Positions 10,437-21,244 are shown, counted from the stretch's first letter. The stretch is DNA of 64,000 nucleotides from Aurelia coerulea (GCA_039566865.1 CM076961.1:8455501-8519500); one strand, 5' to 3'. Made by a program: numbers and translations. The notes: generated by a model not told the origin, from the letters alone.

Positions 10437-11950
10437 AGTCGACGTCCACATGATTACATTTACGCTCGTAAATGCATACTTTGTCATGCGCTTACGCCTT
10501 GCGTCCACACGTAAACAGCATTTCGGGTTTCCCTCTAACATACAATTCGAAAACGCTTTCCAAAGTAGATCCATTTGAAAATGCTGTTCTCTGCATTTTT
10601 AAGTGGATGGTCGTAAACTTATACTTTCGTAAACGGTTGTGTCATAGACAGTAGCGTAGCCAGGGAGGCAAGGGGGGCGGCCGCCCCCCCCCAATCATCG
10701 CCAAAGGTGGCTTTCGTGATTCGTCCAAATGCGTTGAGAAACTGAAGGGGGGTAAGTTGTATTTTTCTCCAACAGTTGTCGCAGTGCTGCTTGTGAATGT
10801 CAAAAGGGGAAAAGGAAGTCAATCCTTTAACTAATAAATGGCATCTTCGCATCATGTAAGTCAACAAGGGTACCAAATATTTTTGCTCGCTTCGCTCGCA
10901 ATTCCAAACATCTATCATAGTATGTCTCGTATAACATCTTACTACACTACCGCTTGGCTTGTTATCACGTCCAGGCATTGCAGCTTTATTAGAATCAATG
11001 AACCCGACTAAGAGCGCCCCTTTAACTTTGTATGTGTATTGCATCTATTTGGGAAAAAATATAAATCAAATTAAGTGCTTCTCAGCAATTTCTGCTCGCT
11101 TCGCTCGCACTCCTATGTGTATTTACACTTTTCGTATTTGGCAACATGCTGAAACTTGTCTACTTCATCGTGATTTCTACACTCCTAGATGCATCTAGCA
11201 TTTACTTATGCCTTCGTTAATTTTTATCGACATTGCCCCTCTTTTCGAAAATGCCATGAAAGTCAATGTGTGCTTCTCAAAAATTTCTGCTCGCTTCGCT
11301 CGCATTCTCTTTATGCTTCCTGTGCTCATTAAACGTCACCATTCAATTGCATGACTATTTGCTGTTTTTTCTAGCGTTTTGATAAGAGTTTCAAGACGAC
11401 AGACGAATACAAATTGAAGTTGGCAAACGATGGTATAAAACCTTCTTCATGGGCCCAAACCCTTAGCATTCTTCATGGGCCCTCCATGGGTCAATCAACC
11501 CTTCTGCTGACAAGTGTTCCAATCAATCTGCCACGCATGACATGGGTATTCTGATGTTAGCAATAACATTACAGTTTCTAATTCTAAACTACAAAATTTT
11601 GATTAGAATTCAAATAAGACTAAAAGAAGAAGGGAAGTTGTAATTGATTGCTTTTTAAAGTGGCATTTAAAGTTTTACTGACCCTATTTCATCTGCTTGT
11701 TTTGTTGAGGCATATTCTTGTTTTTGTCCTGGGAGTAGGCAAATCCCAGTAGCTAAATTTTCATCTGCAACTTTAATGAACTTGGCCCTTTTATTCTTCG
11801 ATTCTCGTTGGCTTTGTCTTTGGCTTTGTGTTCAATTGTATTGCCGTTTACGTGTGGACAGGCTAAAACGCTTCATAAACGATTAGTAGATCAATGTGGA
11901 TGGACAAAATTCTGTGAGTTGTAAAAACGTATACGTGTGGACGGGGCCAA
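10437..11950. repeat. Region with inverted gtccacacgtaaac motifs and tripled gctcgcttcgctcgc
   Basis: The phrase gtccacacgtaaac at about 10503 is inverted at about 11847 (gtttacgtgtggac), and another inverted relative, cgtatacgtgtggac, lies at about 11928. This suggests an element bounded near 10440 and 11945, though the ends are not clean. At about 10649 the phrase gtagcgtagccaggg followed by a G/C run begins a repeat-like block. The palindromic 15-mer gctcgcttcgctcgc occurs at about 10887, 11094 and 11288, roughly 200 bases apart. The 141-codon antisense ORF at 10619-11044 crosses these repeats and is not accepted as a gene. Confidence 0.45.
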
Positions 11951-12159
11951 AGTAGCCTAGGCCAAAGAATAGATAAGACTCAAATCATGTCTCTGTAAGT
12001 TTCGAATAGTCCACGATTCATTATCAACGCATGAAATCAACAGCAAACAAGCCATAAACAATGAGATAACAATATTCAAAACGCAAAACAAGTAAAAGAA
12101 GATTGAAAATGTTACAACGGGCGTAGAGTTTGATAAGAAAAAGTATTACGAGAAGCTTC
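11951..12159. other. No gene recognised
   Basis: AT-rich sequence without a coding frame between the repeat block and the Penelope-like fragment. Confidence 0.4.
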
Positions 12160-12164
12160 ATGTT

Positions 12165-12230
12165 TCAATATCCATTGATAAAATTTACAATATTTCGCTG
12201 TATATCCATACGGCATCATCAGGTGAATGA
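12165..12230 (-). ncRNA. Possible degenerate hammerhead ribozyme core of the Penelope-like element
   Basis: On the minus strand CTGATGA (12222-12216) is followed by a short hairpin (gccgta with tacagc, one mismatch) and GAAA (12196-12193). That is the conserved hammerhead order core-stem II-core. A weak stem III (tattg with caatg) can be drawn, but stem I pairing is poor. Hammerhead motifs in Penelope-like elements are established; activity of this copy is doubtful. Confidence 0.35.
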
Positions 12231-12348
12231 GTACAGCGTAGACATCTAAAATCTATATTACAAACAATTGAGAATGTACATCCCTAAGGGTTACATAGAT
12301 CAGTTAGAATCTAAACTTAAAAATTTAAATTAAAGTCAAAGTTCCTGG

Positions 12349-12664
12349 CTAATTAAACAGTTTCAATGGGTACGATGTCTCTTGTGTATTCATTGTAGGC
12401 ACGTATTCACTAATGAATAGCGATTCACTGATTTCTCGCTTGGTCGTCGAGCCATAATTTCAACCTAATATTTTGAAATCCTTTGTCCAAACATGTGGGT
12501 GTTTGCTGTCCCTAGAGTGATGTAGGACGTGCAAGAATCTATCTCGTCTATTATAATCAATGATTCGTTCACTTATTCTTATTTTCGTTTCTCCAATTTA
12601 TTGTTCTTGACAATCTTTTTCAGGACATTTGCACAAATATACCACATTACTTTTATGTTCGAAG
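12349..12664 (-). pseudogene. Penelope-like GIY-YIG endonuclease domain, broken
   Basis: The complement reads HKSNVVYLCKCPEKDCQEQ, a stop, then IGETKIRISERIIDYNRRD. Next come a His-rich stretch (LHVLHHSRDSKHPHVW) and FKILG, a stop, then EISESLFISEYVPTMN, ending at 12349-12351. This is the order seen in Penelope GIY-YIG nucleases: the VVYLC...C zinc-linker, QYIGET with the catalytic Tyr, the RISERI helix with catalytic Arg, and the late ISESLFI Glu. The Tyr codon of YIGET is replaced by a stop (TAA), so the domain is dead. Family call from motifs only. Confidence 0.7.
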
Positions 12665-12832
12665 TAAAAGAAGAATAAATTTGAAATGGATGCGAGGACT
12701 GAGAGTGAAGAAGGGCATAGAAATAAATTCATAATCACGAGAATATTTGTAACTTTTGAGAAAGGCACCATATTTGAAAAGTTGTCTTGTTATGTTTGGA
12801 CAGGATGCCCCTAAAAGCTGTAAGCTAGCACA

Positions 12833-13178
12833 CCCAGGGGGGACACTCGGCACATACGCATACGGGGGGGTCAGTCCGAGAAATTTTCAGGAACCCCAAA
12901 AATATCAGTTTAGCTTCATTACAACCCAAAACTATCAGCTCATTTTATACCTTGACATCTGTAAACGAACATAAAATATCCCGAAAAAATGCAAATTGAG
13001 GCCAGGATTGCCTCTGAAGCACCTAGAAATATCATTTTCACATTACTTGATGCCCAAAAATATCAAAAACATAATTGCAGTTTCTTTGGACCCAAAAATA
13101 TCACTTTTGACAACATTCTGACCCAAAAATATCGGACTTACCTCCCCGTATGTGCATGTGCTGAGTGCCCCCCCATGG
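12833..13178. mobile_element. 346-bp MITE with 9-bp target-site duplication
   Basis: The exact 9-mer gctagcaca flanks both ends (12824-12832 and 13179-13187). The termini are inverted relatives: cccaggggggacactcggca at the left and tgctgagtgcccccccatgg at the right. Both ends continue inward with similar phrases (tacgcatacgggg; ccaaaaatatca). It has no ORF of note. A 9-bp TSD is typical of Mutator-like transposons (also seen in some Merlin and P types). Half-copies lie at 17405-17500 and 21751-21868. Confidence 0.85.
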
Positions 13179-13187
13179 GCTAGCACA

Positions 13188-13467
13188 GACACAAAAGGTA
13201 ACAAAATTAAACAGAATAAGAAAAAAATCAAGTATAAGAAATGACAGGTAAGAATAATCAGTACGAAATAAAGAATAAACAAATAGCAAAGCAATAATGT
13301 TGAGCGGCAATGGATTCCATAACATAGAAACTTTAAGAGCATGACACACCTTTCCCATCAGGACTCCAGGCAAGGACAGTGCTTTTGGATCCTTTTTCAA
13401 CATAGTTCCAAACTTTGCCCCAATTCAACCTGTGCACGCGCACCTGCAACGGGATGAAGTAAAAGAA
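13188..13467. other. No gene recognised
   Basis: AT-rich sequence without a recognisable frame. The overlapping antisense ORFs at 13043-13342 and 13101-13403 run out of the MITE and are discarded. Confidence 0.4.
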
Positions 13468-13696
13468 TTAATTCTTGGGATCAGAGGATAATAGGCCCCT
13501 CAGAGCTTCTAAGCACACTTTCAAACATAAAGTGATTTGCTTTTTCCCAACGATAACCAACAGTGGTGTTCTCTCATTCTCTCATCATCGGGGCCTAAGT
13601 TTGGGCTGTTAGTGCATTGGCCAAATTTGCACTCAGCTCAACCCCCTAAATTTTGCCAGTTGGGGGTTACAAGAAATAAGCCATATTTTTTTCCAC
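13468..13696 (+). repeat. Duplicated block X, first copy
   Basis: 229 bases starting ttaattcttgggatcagagg, matching 14177-14405 over the same length with essentially no difference seen. The ORFs 13537-13875 and 14246-14470 start with the same residues only because of this duplication. Confidence 0.9.
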
Positions 13697-13800
13697 AAAC
13701 CAATGCACTAAATGTCCATGCCAATGATCCGTGCCTCCGAAAGAGACAACGGAACATCAGCATGAAAAGATTAAACAGAAATAGAGGAGGGTGGGTGGGA

Positions 13801-14176
13801 AAGCGAAAATCAGCCACCAGCCTATCGATGATAACCAGAGATGTTTGCATTCTCAATGTTGAAATCAAAGTGTGAGAACAATGCTAATTTGCAAATGCCT
13901 TTATATAAGTTTAAGACGCATGTTAAGACGCACGTACGCATCCAGGGAACAATCGGAAATTCCCTGAACAATATTGAACCTCGTTTTGCAAGGCCACAGG
14001 GGCTTTGATCACTCAGTATTTTCCAAATAACATTCTAAGGCACCAAGCACGGCAGGGGTGTTTTCATGCAGGTACACAGGGGTACAATAACCGATACCCT
14101 TCCTTTTAGAGACGCCATGACACACGACCTCTTTGCCCGAATTAACTGTGATGTAAAATTGCATTTTAATCCCTAT
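13801..14176 (+). repeat. Duplicated block Y, first copy
   Basis: 376 bases starting aagcgaaaatcagccaccag, matching 18074-18449 over the same length with no difference noticed. It abuts the second X copy directly at 14176/14177. Confidence 0.9.
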
Positions 14177-14405
14177 TTAATTCTTGGGATCAGAGGATAA
14201 TAGGCCCCTCAGAGCTTCTAAGCACACTTTCAAACATAAAGTGATTTGCTTTTTCCCAACGATAACCAACAGTGGTGTTCTCTCATTCTCTCATCATCGG
14301 GGCCTAAGTTTGGGCTGTTAGTGCATTGGCCAAATTTGCACTCAGCTCAACCCCCTAAATTTTGCCAGTTGGGGGTTACAAGAAATAAGCCATATTTTTT
14401 TCCAC
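14177..14405 (+). repeat. Duplicated block X, second copy
   Basis: Direct repeat of 13468-13696. It begins exactly where the first Y copy ends. Confidence 0.9.
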
Positions 14406-14745
14406 CACAGAACACAACGTGTTCCCCCAACCCCCAACAACAACAATGCCAAGAAACCGATGAAGAATGAGAGAAACACCACTACCTGGAAACGCTATGG
14501 GTCCCGCCTTGTTTACGATTTGCCATGATAAAACAGACATATATTGACAAAGCCGAAAGATTTTTGCATATCTCAAGCATTTCACAGGGCATTATGGACA
14601 ATGGCACCGACACTGCCATTGTTGAATTCGAATTTACAAACCAATTTTCTGATGCTGACAACAAACAGACAACAAACAGACAACAACAACAACAATTAAC
14701 GACAATATATTGGCACTTCACAATACACAATCGACTGACATGAAT
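14406..14745. other. No gene recognised
   Basis: Contains a short acaaacagacaac / caa-rich run at about 14660-14695. The small ORFs on both strands (14482-14766, 14525-14743) look like chance. Confidence 0.4.
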
Positions 14746-15245
14746 TGGGTCCGACAGGTGACCCATACCTTCTTACCGGGTCCGACAGGTGACCCATACC
14801 TTCTTACCGGGTCCGACAGGCGACCCATACATTCTTCAGGTCCGACAGGCGACCCAACCTTCTTCCGGATCCGACAGGCGACCCATACCTTCTTCCGGGT
14901 CCGACAGATGACCCATGCCATGCCTTCTTACAGGGTCTGACAGGTGACCCCTACCTTTTTTCCGGGTCCAACAGGCGTCCCATACCTTCTTTCCGGGTCT
15001 GACAGGTGACCCATACCTTTTTTCCGGGTCCGACAGGTGACCCATACCTTCTATCCGGGTCCGACAGGTGACCCATACCTTCTTACAGGGTCCGACAGGT
15101 GACCCATACCTTCTTCCGGGTCCGACAGGCGACCCATACCTTCTTCCGGATCCGACAGGTGACCCATACCTTCTATCCGGGTCCGACAGGTGACCCATAC
15201 CTTCTTACAGGGTCAGACAGGTGACCCGTGACCCCTGATCTGACA
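14746..15245 (+). repeat. 31-bp minisatellite, about 15 units
   Basis: Units of the form gggtccgacaggtgacccat followed by accttcttacc repeat with small changes (gg/ga, ggt/ggc, ttctt/tttt). Beyond 15210 the unit decays into gacagctgacccttcac, cagttgaccccttatc and similar. Because the period is near 30-33 bases, long open frames arise on the minus strand (14718-14921, 14836-15198); they are repeat translations, not genes. Confidence 0.9.
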
Positions 15246-15370
15246 GCTGACCCTTCACACAAGGGCCCAACAGTTGACCCCTTATCTGACATGAGGTTCC
15301 TACAGTTAACTCATAGTTAATTAATGTCCGTCGAAATTAATCTTTAACAAATTGATTGTGACACTGACAA

Positions 15371-15724
15371 TTGATCCTTCAACAGACGTACAGGGCTCGA
15401 CAGTTGACCCTGCATGCGACCAATGGGGTTCACCAGTTGACTCTGCACCCGCAGTAAATTAGTACTAATTCCTTGAATCGTTACAGGAGATACTGTGCAC
15501 CAGACCTTCATTCATGTGTATTTCATGTGTTACCCTTATTGCGCATCTGTATAGTCCATGACTACAGTACTCACATGAGTGCGATACTTGTATTCCGTTT
15601 TCTCCATTTATATAAATAAGACCCAATCCAGGTCTTGATGTCATCGATCCAGTGACGTTCCGGTGTTCCTCTCGATTCCTTGCACCATTGGCGGAGCATT
15701 TTAAGAGCGATCTAGGTTGTCCCA
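15371..15724 (+). repeat. Tandem duplication unit 1 (354 bp)
   Basis: Runs from ttgatccttcaacagacgta to the next ttgatgacccttccaacaga. It matches 15725-16089 with moderate divergence (for example gcatgcgacc/gcatgagact, tttcatgtgt/tttcacgtgc). The 134-codon antisense ORF here is disrupted in the second unit, so it is not accepted as coding. Confidence 0.85.
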
Positions 15725-16089
15725 TTGATGACCCTTCCAACAGACGTATAGGGCTCGACAGTTGACCCTGCATGAGACTAATGGGGTTCACCAGTTGACT
15801 CTGCACCCGCAGTAAATTAGTACTAATTCCTTGAATCGTTACAGGAGATACTGTGCACCAGACCTTCATTCATGTGTATTTCACGTGCTACCCTTATTGC
15901 GCATCTGTATAGTCCATGACTACAGTACTCACATGAGTGCGATACATGTATTCCGTTTTTTCCGTTTTAAACAAATACGACCCAATCCAGGTCTTGATGT
16001 CGTCGATCCAGCGACGTTCGGTGTTCCTCCCGGTTCCTTGAACCATTGGCGGAGCCTCCTAAGACCGATCTAGGTAGTCCCATTGATGA
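15725..16089 (+). repeat. Tandem duplication unit 2 (365 bp)
   Basis: Second copy, adjacent and in the same orientation as 15371-15724. Both include gacagttgaccctgcatg, a relative of the decayed end of the neighbouring minisatellite, so the array may have seeded the duplication. Confidence 0.85.
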
Positions 16090-17404
16090 CCGTTTTATAA
16101 GGCCAAAAACATTTTAACTTTGATAACAGCTGATACAGGTTTTAGTTCTGTTTGGGATCGTAGACTTTCTCTCGTGACATGATCTTGCAGCTTGCGGCCA
16201 ATCATAAATCTGATGATGTGATTTTGAAAAATTTTTAAATTTAGTAGTTGATGCTCCTGACCAAATTGCTCATTCTGCCTGTATAAGATGACTGGTAGCG
16301 TGTTGTAGATTTTGGTTGTTCCTTTCTCAGCCAGTAGGGCAGCTTAGCCTTTTAAAACAGATTTCTCATAAGATCTCGAATCCCTGGATATCTCATAACA
16401 CAACTTTGCAGGCCTAAAAAATCCACGAATAATTTTTCCAAAAAACACTACAGTGTTGTTAAGATTGTGATATTTCTTTTTCTTTTGTCTCTGTTATTAT
16501 ACTTATTTCACCCCGTTTTTTCTATAGCCCAGTTTTCTTGCCGAAATATCATTACAAAAGCTATTCCTCGCCATTTGCCAGTTACGAAAATAAAACCTAT
16601 CCACTTGCACCAAATGACCCTCAACCAATACCGACTCTGTCACCGTCATTATACTAGCTAATACCCGGAATCTTTGTTATTGTTTTCATTTTTGATGCAC
16701 CTCTAAAGAGTTCACCACGCCCGACCATGTTTGTTTCTCTAAAAGAGGAACTGCTAAGACATTCTCTGACCATTTCAATTACTTTTGATAGTATTCCACA
16801 GCCTCCAAACTTCCTTTTCCTAGTACTTGAAATAAAAAACAAGTACAAATACTGTTTCCACACTGCTCAACAACTTGAAAACAGTGTTGCAAATTATAAG
16901 AATAAAGACAGCAGTTATCACCCTCTGCATTTGCCCAAAGAACAAAACAGAAAAAGCAAGTTCCCTTCAAACTGAAACCCGCTCTGACTTTTGGTTGTAT
17001 TTTTTGTATGATTTCGACAAATTACACCAGCACGAAGGATTCGGACTGAAGCTAGTTCACCTGAAAGGGAAAGGCAATCATCAAAATAACGTCGAAAAAC
17101 CAACACCAGAGATATTTGTCTTTCATATTCATGGCATGTTGCCAAACTGCTTAAATTCTGGCTAAGAAAAGCTTCTGTCACACTAAGCTTCCTTTTTAAA
17201 ACAGAAAAAATTCGATGTTGAGACGAACATAAGAAAAAAAAAAACAACGATCAATTTGCAAAAACAAAGGGGCAACCGAAATCATAGTTGGGGCTAGCTA
17301 TATTCAAAATGGTCCACCATCCCAATTTGAATGAACAAACTAAGACTGGGAACTAGATTCTCTGATACAAGAGAACCCTTTTCATCTCTCAAGCCATACC
17401 CCCT
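16090..17404. other. No gene recognised
   Basis: About 1.3 kb with only short ORFs that overlap on both strands. No RT, transposase or other domain is seen. This lies inside the X-to-Y interval that is missing from the first copy of the duplication. Confidence 0.45.
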
Positions 17405-17500
17405 GCAAATAAACCCCTGAGGGGCACACAGCACACACACATACGAGGGGAGGGGTGAGTCCAAGGAGTTTTCAAGCATATAACCCAAAAATAACCAAAA
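17405..17500. repeat. Partial copy of the 12833-13178 MITE end
   Basis: The string ggggcacacagcacacacac, then atacgagggg and gtgagtcc, followed by a cccaaaaata phrase, has the same order as the left end of the MITE at 12833. The other end is absent. Confidence 0.45.
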
Positions 17501-17559
17501 CTAGTTGTAAATATCCAATAATCCGAGTAATATATCCGTAAACTGTATGTCAAGTTGCT

Positions 17560-17570
17560 AAGACGAAAAA

Positions 17571-17610
<40 letters not shown>
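17560..17610. repeat. (AAAAC)n microsatellite
   Basis: A run of A followed by about seven aaaac units. Confidence 0.9.
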
Positions 17611-17613
<3 letters not shown>

Positions 17614-18073
17614 ATGACCAGAGAAAAGAAAGAAACCTTGAAGATGGCACCATATGAATTAAATTTCCGAATAATATAAACGTGCTTGAGCAGCCACTTA
17701 CTTGCATGCCGATATGAAGAAATGATGAAAAGATTCTGATTTACAACTCAAATAACAGAGATCCGGATACAAAGACAAATTCGATTCTAGCAATAGGCAC
17801 TTGGCCAACAGCACAAGGAGATGCTCAAAGTCCAAATACTTTCTGAATGAATTCTAGCCCTTCATTCCTCTCCTCGTGCAAAAAATAAAGCTTAGGCCTT
17901 GCTGGCCTAAGGTGGCCTTGCCAAAGGAACAAATTAAAGTTTTATATCATATTCACCCGTGCCCGCTAAACATCCTATTCTGCCGTTGCCGCTCTCACTG
18001 TTCTCAACTAAGAAAGAATTAATTGTAAATAAATGATGAATCGAAGTAGATCTCACCCCGCTTGTCAGAAGAC
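17611..18073. other. No gene recognised
   Basis: Unremarkable AT-rich sequence between the microsatellite and the second Y block. Confidence 0.4.
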
Positions 18074-18449
18074 AAGCGAAAATCAGCCACCAGCCTATCG
18101 ATGATAACCAGAGATGTTTGCATTCTCAATGTTGAAATCAAAGTGTGAGAACAATGCTAATTTGCAAATGCCTTTATATAAGTTTAAGACGCATGTTAAG
18201 ACGCACGTACGCATCCAGGGAACAATCGGAAATTCCCTGAACAATATTGAACCTCGTTTTGCAAGGCCACAGGGGCTTTGATCACTCAGTATTTTCCAAA
18301 TAACATTCTAAGGCACCAAGCACGGCAGGGGTGTTTTCATGCAGGTACACAGGGGTACAATAACCGATACCCTTCCTTTTAGAGACGCCATGACACACGA
18401 CCTCTTTGCCCGAATTAACTGTGATGTAAAATTGCATTTTAATCCCTAT
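18074..18449 (+). repeat. Duplicated block Y, second copy
   Basis: Direct repeat of 13801-14176. After 18449 the sequence continues aaaagaaaaattc, unlike the first copy, which runs into block X. Confidence 0.9.
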
Positions 18450-18825
18450 AAAAGAAAAATTCAAAACATGCCTAAGATCACGATCTGCCTTACAGCGATG
18501 GCTTTTACGTGCTTCAGCATGTGTGATCCCTGCACATTTGGAAACAATTATAAAGTCATTGACAAAGAACTGTAAAATAATAAAACAAATTTCATTGGGT
18601 AAGAGCTACTGTAAATACAAATAAAGGTATAAATAAAGGTATTGAGATTATGGTAGATTACTAGTTATTAGTTATTTAAAATATTTGAAATATTGAAATG
18701 ATATTGGATTCGAAACTAGGCCCGCTAAATGCGGCTTCGCCGCGCCTTCGCATCCCTTTCGCGTCGCTTTAATTCGTCTAAGTGGCAGTACTTAAGTGGA
18801 AGATACCTGGTGAGTAAATAAATAG

Positions 18826-18932
18826 TTAGTTAGTTAGTTGGTTGGTTGGTTGGTTGGTTGGTTGGTTGGTTGGTTGGTTGGTTAGTTAGTTAGTTGGTTG
18901 GTTGGTTGGTTGGTTAGTTAGTTAGTCAGTTA
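18826..18932. repeat. (TTGG)n/(TTAG)n tetranucleotide array
   Basis: Alternating runs of ttagttag and ttggttgg units over about 105 bases. A GC-rich phrase (gcggcttcgccgcgccttcg) lies just upstream at about 18730. Confidence 0.9.
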
Positions 18933-19011
18933 GGATCCCAGTACGCAAAATGAGGCTGGAAGCGAATCTTCCGCAAAAGAAAATTAATGGTGGGCCGGAC
19001 TAGAGCCCCGG

Positions 19012-19428
19012 ATGCCAGTCTCTGGTTTTGGCACCCGATCGCCGTTTGTGCGCCAAAATCTGTGCCCGATTCAAATCAATACAGTATCGTGGGAGGATGG
19101 CGAAGCTGACAGAGCAGAAGATCTCCAAAGAGTTATCAAAGAAGCTTCAGAAAGTGCCTCAGTTGCTGTTACCAAAAAAGGTGCCATTTTGCCCAATAAC
19201 AGTGATTCATTCAAAATGAAACAAAAAGAAAACTGGTCCTGGCCCTACGATCTAACTTGGTGGAACAAAACTTCAGGATGCAACAAACCTGGTAGACTTG
19301 CCCAAGTCTATTTCGTCAAAATATTGAAGGGAAAAGCGAAAAGCAAAGCATACTTTCAGATAAATTTATTTCAGTTGACGAAAAAGACTTGGGGCAAGTC
19401 TACAAACATGGCGGACAAGGTAGGATAA
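19012..19428 (+). CDS. Hypothetical ORF, not recognised
   Basis: An ATG-started frame of 138 codons. It has a Glu/Asp-rich stretch (SWEDGEADRAEDLQRVIKEA), a Trp-rich patch (ENWSWPYDLTWW) and a Lys-rich C-terminus (KGKAKSKAYF). A second frame overlaps it (MAKLTEQKISKELSKKL from 19097), so at most one is real. No domain is recognised, and there is no supporting neighbour or splice structure. It may be a chance frame in repeat-derived sequence. Confidence 0.2.
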   Translation: MPVSGFGTRSPFVRQNLCPIQINTVSWEDGEADRAEDLQRVIKEASESASVAVTKKGAILPNNSDSFKMKQKENWSWPYDLTWWNKTSGCNKPGRLAQVYFVKILKGKAKSKAYFQINLFQLTKKTWGKSTNMADKVG

Positions 19429-19429
19429 C

Positions 19430-20100
19430 TGGGAAATTTGCAAAATATTTGTGAATTCCTGTTACTTGGCTCAAGTCACAAATTCTCGATTTTCCTGAAA
19501 CAGTACCACTCCCTCGTCAAATCAGCATTACCCCATCAGTTTTTGGAATTAAAGGCAGAGAATAGTTCGAAGAAACCGTGTAAAGACCCCTAAATTGATT
19601 TTTATTTCTAGACTCGATAATTTCACATGGGGGTGGTACTACAAAGGGAGGAGTTAGAATTGCCGAAATTTTACTAGGGAAGGGAGAATTCTGAGAATTC
19701 CGAATGGGAGAAGGGAGAAAATAAGTGAAGGGAGCAGAGAAGAGAGGATTTTTCTATCATCAAAGATGACATCTTGCTTTTTAATAGGCTTTCTCGTGGT
19801 GCAGGCCACTGGATTATTCTGAACATTATTTTTACCTTATCATATGCTTGTTTTGGCATTTAAACTGGTTTGGTAATTGGTATGCCACAACTTTCAGTTA
19901 CGTAATTCCCTCCATACAATTTATCTCGTTTTTCTGCATTTGAATATTGTATTAATTTTCCGTATCAATGTACTAATTTTCTGTAATATTATCTTATTTC
20001 CTTATAGTTTAATTATCTGTTGGTATACTAAATTATAAATTGTATGTTGTGAATTTAAATATATGAACTAAACTTGAACTAGCTATATTTCGATCATTAC
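19430..20100. other. No gene; includes a LINE 3'-UTR-like AT-rich tail
   Basis: At 19900-20080 the sequence (ttccctccatacaatttatc, then ttaattttccg and aaattataaattgtatg) closely resembles the 3' end of the LINE copy at 4790-4930. No ORF2 tail precedes it, so it is a short 3' remnant. Confidence 0.5.
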
Positions 20101-20102
20101 AC

Positions 20103-20982
20103 TCTTGTGTTACATGCCTACTCAAGAGCACTGATGATTGGTACACAGATATCGATAGTGGCAATGTCAATGCAGTTGTTTTCATCGATCTGAAAATGCC
20201 TTTCGACACTGTAGACCATAGTATCCTGTTGGAAAAGTTATCCCATTATGGCATAAGGGGTTTTGAACTTGAGTGGTTCAAATCTTATCTAAGTGGGAGA
20301 AAACAATGCTGTAAGGTCAATGGGCACATATCAAATATTGAAAGTATGCGGTATGGAGTTTCCCAAGGATCTTGCTTGGGACCACTTCTTTCTTTAATGT
20401 ATATAAGTGACCTGCCACTTGTACTTGACAATGCCAAGGTTACAATGTATGCGGATGATACCCGCATCTTTTATTCCTCTAAATCAGTCGATGCAATTCA
20501 TTCAGCAATTAACGATGACTTGGCCAATCTCAAATTATGGTTAGAAGACTACAAGTTGTCTTTAAACGTTGCAAAAATTCAAACCATGCTTATCGGTAGT
20601 AGGTCAAAACTACAGAATGGTTCTAATATTAATGGTATTAGCCCTAAGTTTGTTATTGGTCATGAAGTTGTCCCGATGATAAACGATGCTAAGTGTCTTG
20701 GAGTACAGATCGACAAAACATTAAGTTGGGAGGAACATATCAACATCAATGCTAGGAAGATTTCGCGACGGATAGGGATGCTGAGATATGCAAAGAGGTA
20801 TGTTCCACTCAGTACAGTAAAAATAATGTACACAAGTATAGTCGAGCCATATCTACGATATTGTTGCACAGTATTGGGATGCTGCACAGAGGTAAATCGA
20901 AAAAGACTGTAAATTGTTCAAAATTGTGCTCATCGTATTGTGAAAAATAGTGCTCATGGTGCCAACCCCTTAATCACCACGA
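20103..20982 (+). pseudogene. LINE-B reverse transcriptase fragment
   Basis: The frame is open from about 20103, before the first ATG at 20196, reading LLKSTDDWY then VVFIDLKMPFDTVDH (RT motif A, with KAF changed to MPF). It continues through [12 protein letters not shown] (motif B) and MYADDTRIFY (motif C, catalytic Asp pair intact) to the thumb region and KRL. A TAA at about 20910 replaces a Gln codon, and the frame then continues as IVQNCAHRIVKNSAHG to about 20975. Fingers and endonuclease are missing at the 5' side. It stops where the mariner-like arm begins at 20985. Same family as the minus-strand copy at 51935-53375. Confidence 0.85.
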
Positions 20983-20984
20983 AA

Positions 20985-21244
20985 AAGTTTTCTCTTTGTC
21001 CATTCATATCGATTCTTTAGAAAGCTTGATCGATATTTTTTTATCGTTTTCAGTGTTTTCGAAAATGAAAATTTTAAGAAACTCGCTTGTAGCTCTAAAA
21101 ACTGAAAACAGAAAAATTTGCAAAAAATCCTAGAATCTAATTCAGGCTTTCTGCTAACTATTAAGTCATAAATCTTCAAAATCGGTCCTGTTTACGATTT
21201 ATCGTGGCCTGCCAAACGAGCATAGTTTATTTTGGCGCACCCGG
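20985..21244. mobile_element. Mariner-like TIR arm (right end)
   Basis: Ends ttattttggcgcacccgg followed by TA. Its about 260 bases match the arm at 30385-30654 and both arms of the element at 48164-50127 (shared phrases ctttgtccattcatatcgat, aagaaactcgctt, aaatcttcaaaatcggtcc, cgtggcctgcc). No opposite arm is present, so it is a truncated copy. Confidence 0.7.

Larger units (their letters stand above)
12160..12664 (-). mobile_element. Penelope-like retroelement 3' fragment
   Basis: The minus strand carries the C-terminal GIY-YIG endonuclease of a Penelope-like element (12349-12664), followed by about 190 bases of 3' sequence that includes a hammerhead-like core. The RT domain is absent and upstream sequence is unrelated, so the copy is 5'-truncated. 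Penelope-like elements are a known class with RT plus a C-terminal GIY-YIG nuclease. Confidence 0.65.

Noticed and set aside
10619..11044. 141-codon minus-strand ORF
   Set aside because: Crosses a G/C homopolymer block and the repeated gctcgcttcgctcgc word; no domain and no conserved pattern.
14718..15198. Repetitive minus-strand ORFs reading GSPVGPGRRY-type units
   Set aside because: Translations of the 31-bp minisatellite; unit lengths vary and the frame drifts, with no other evidence of a gene.
15465..15869. 134-codon minus-strand ORF
   Set aside because: Lies over the first 354-bp tandem unit and is not kept in the second unit, so it is not under selection.
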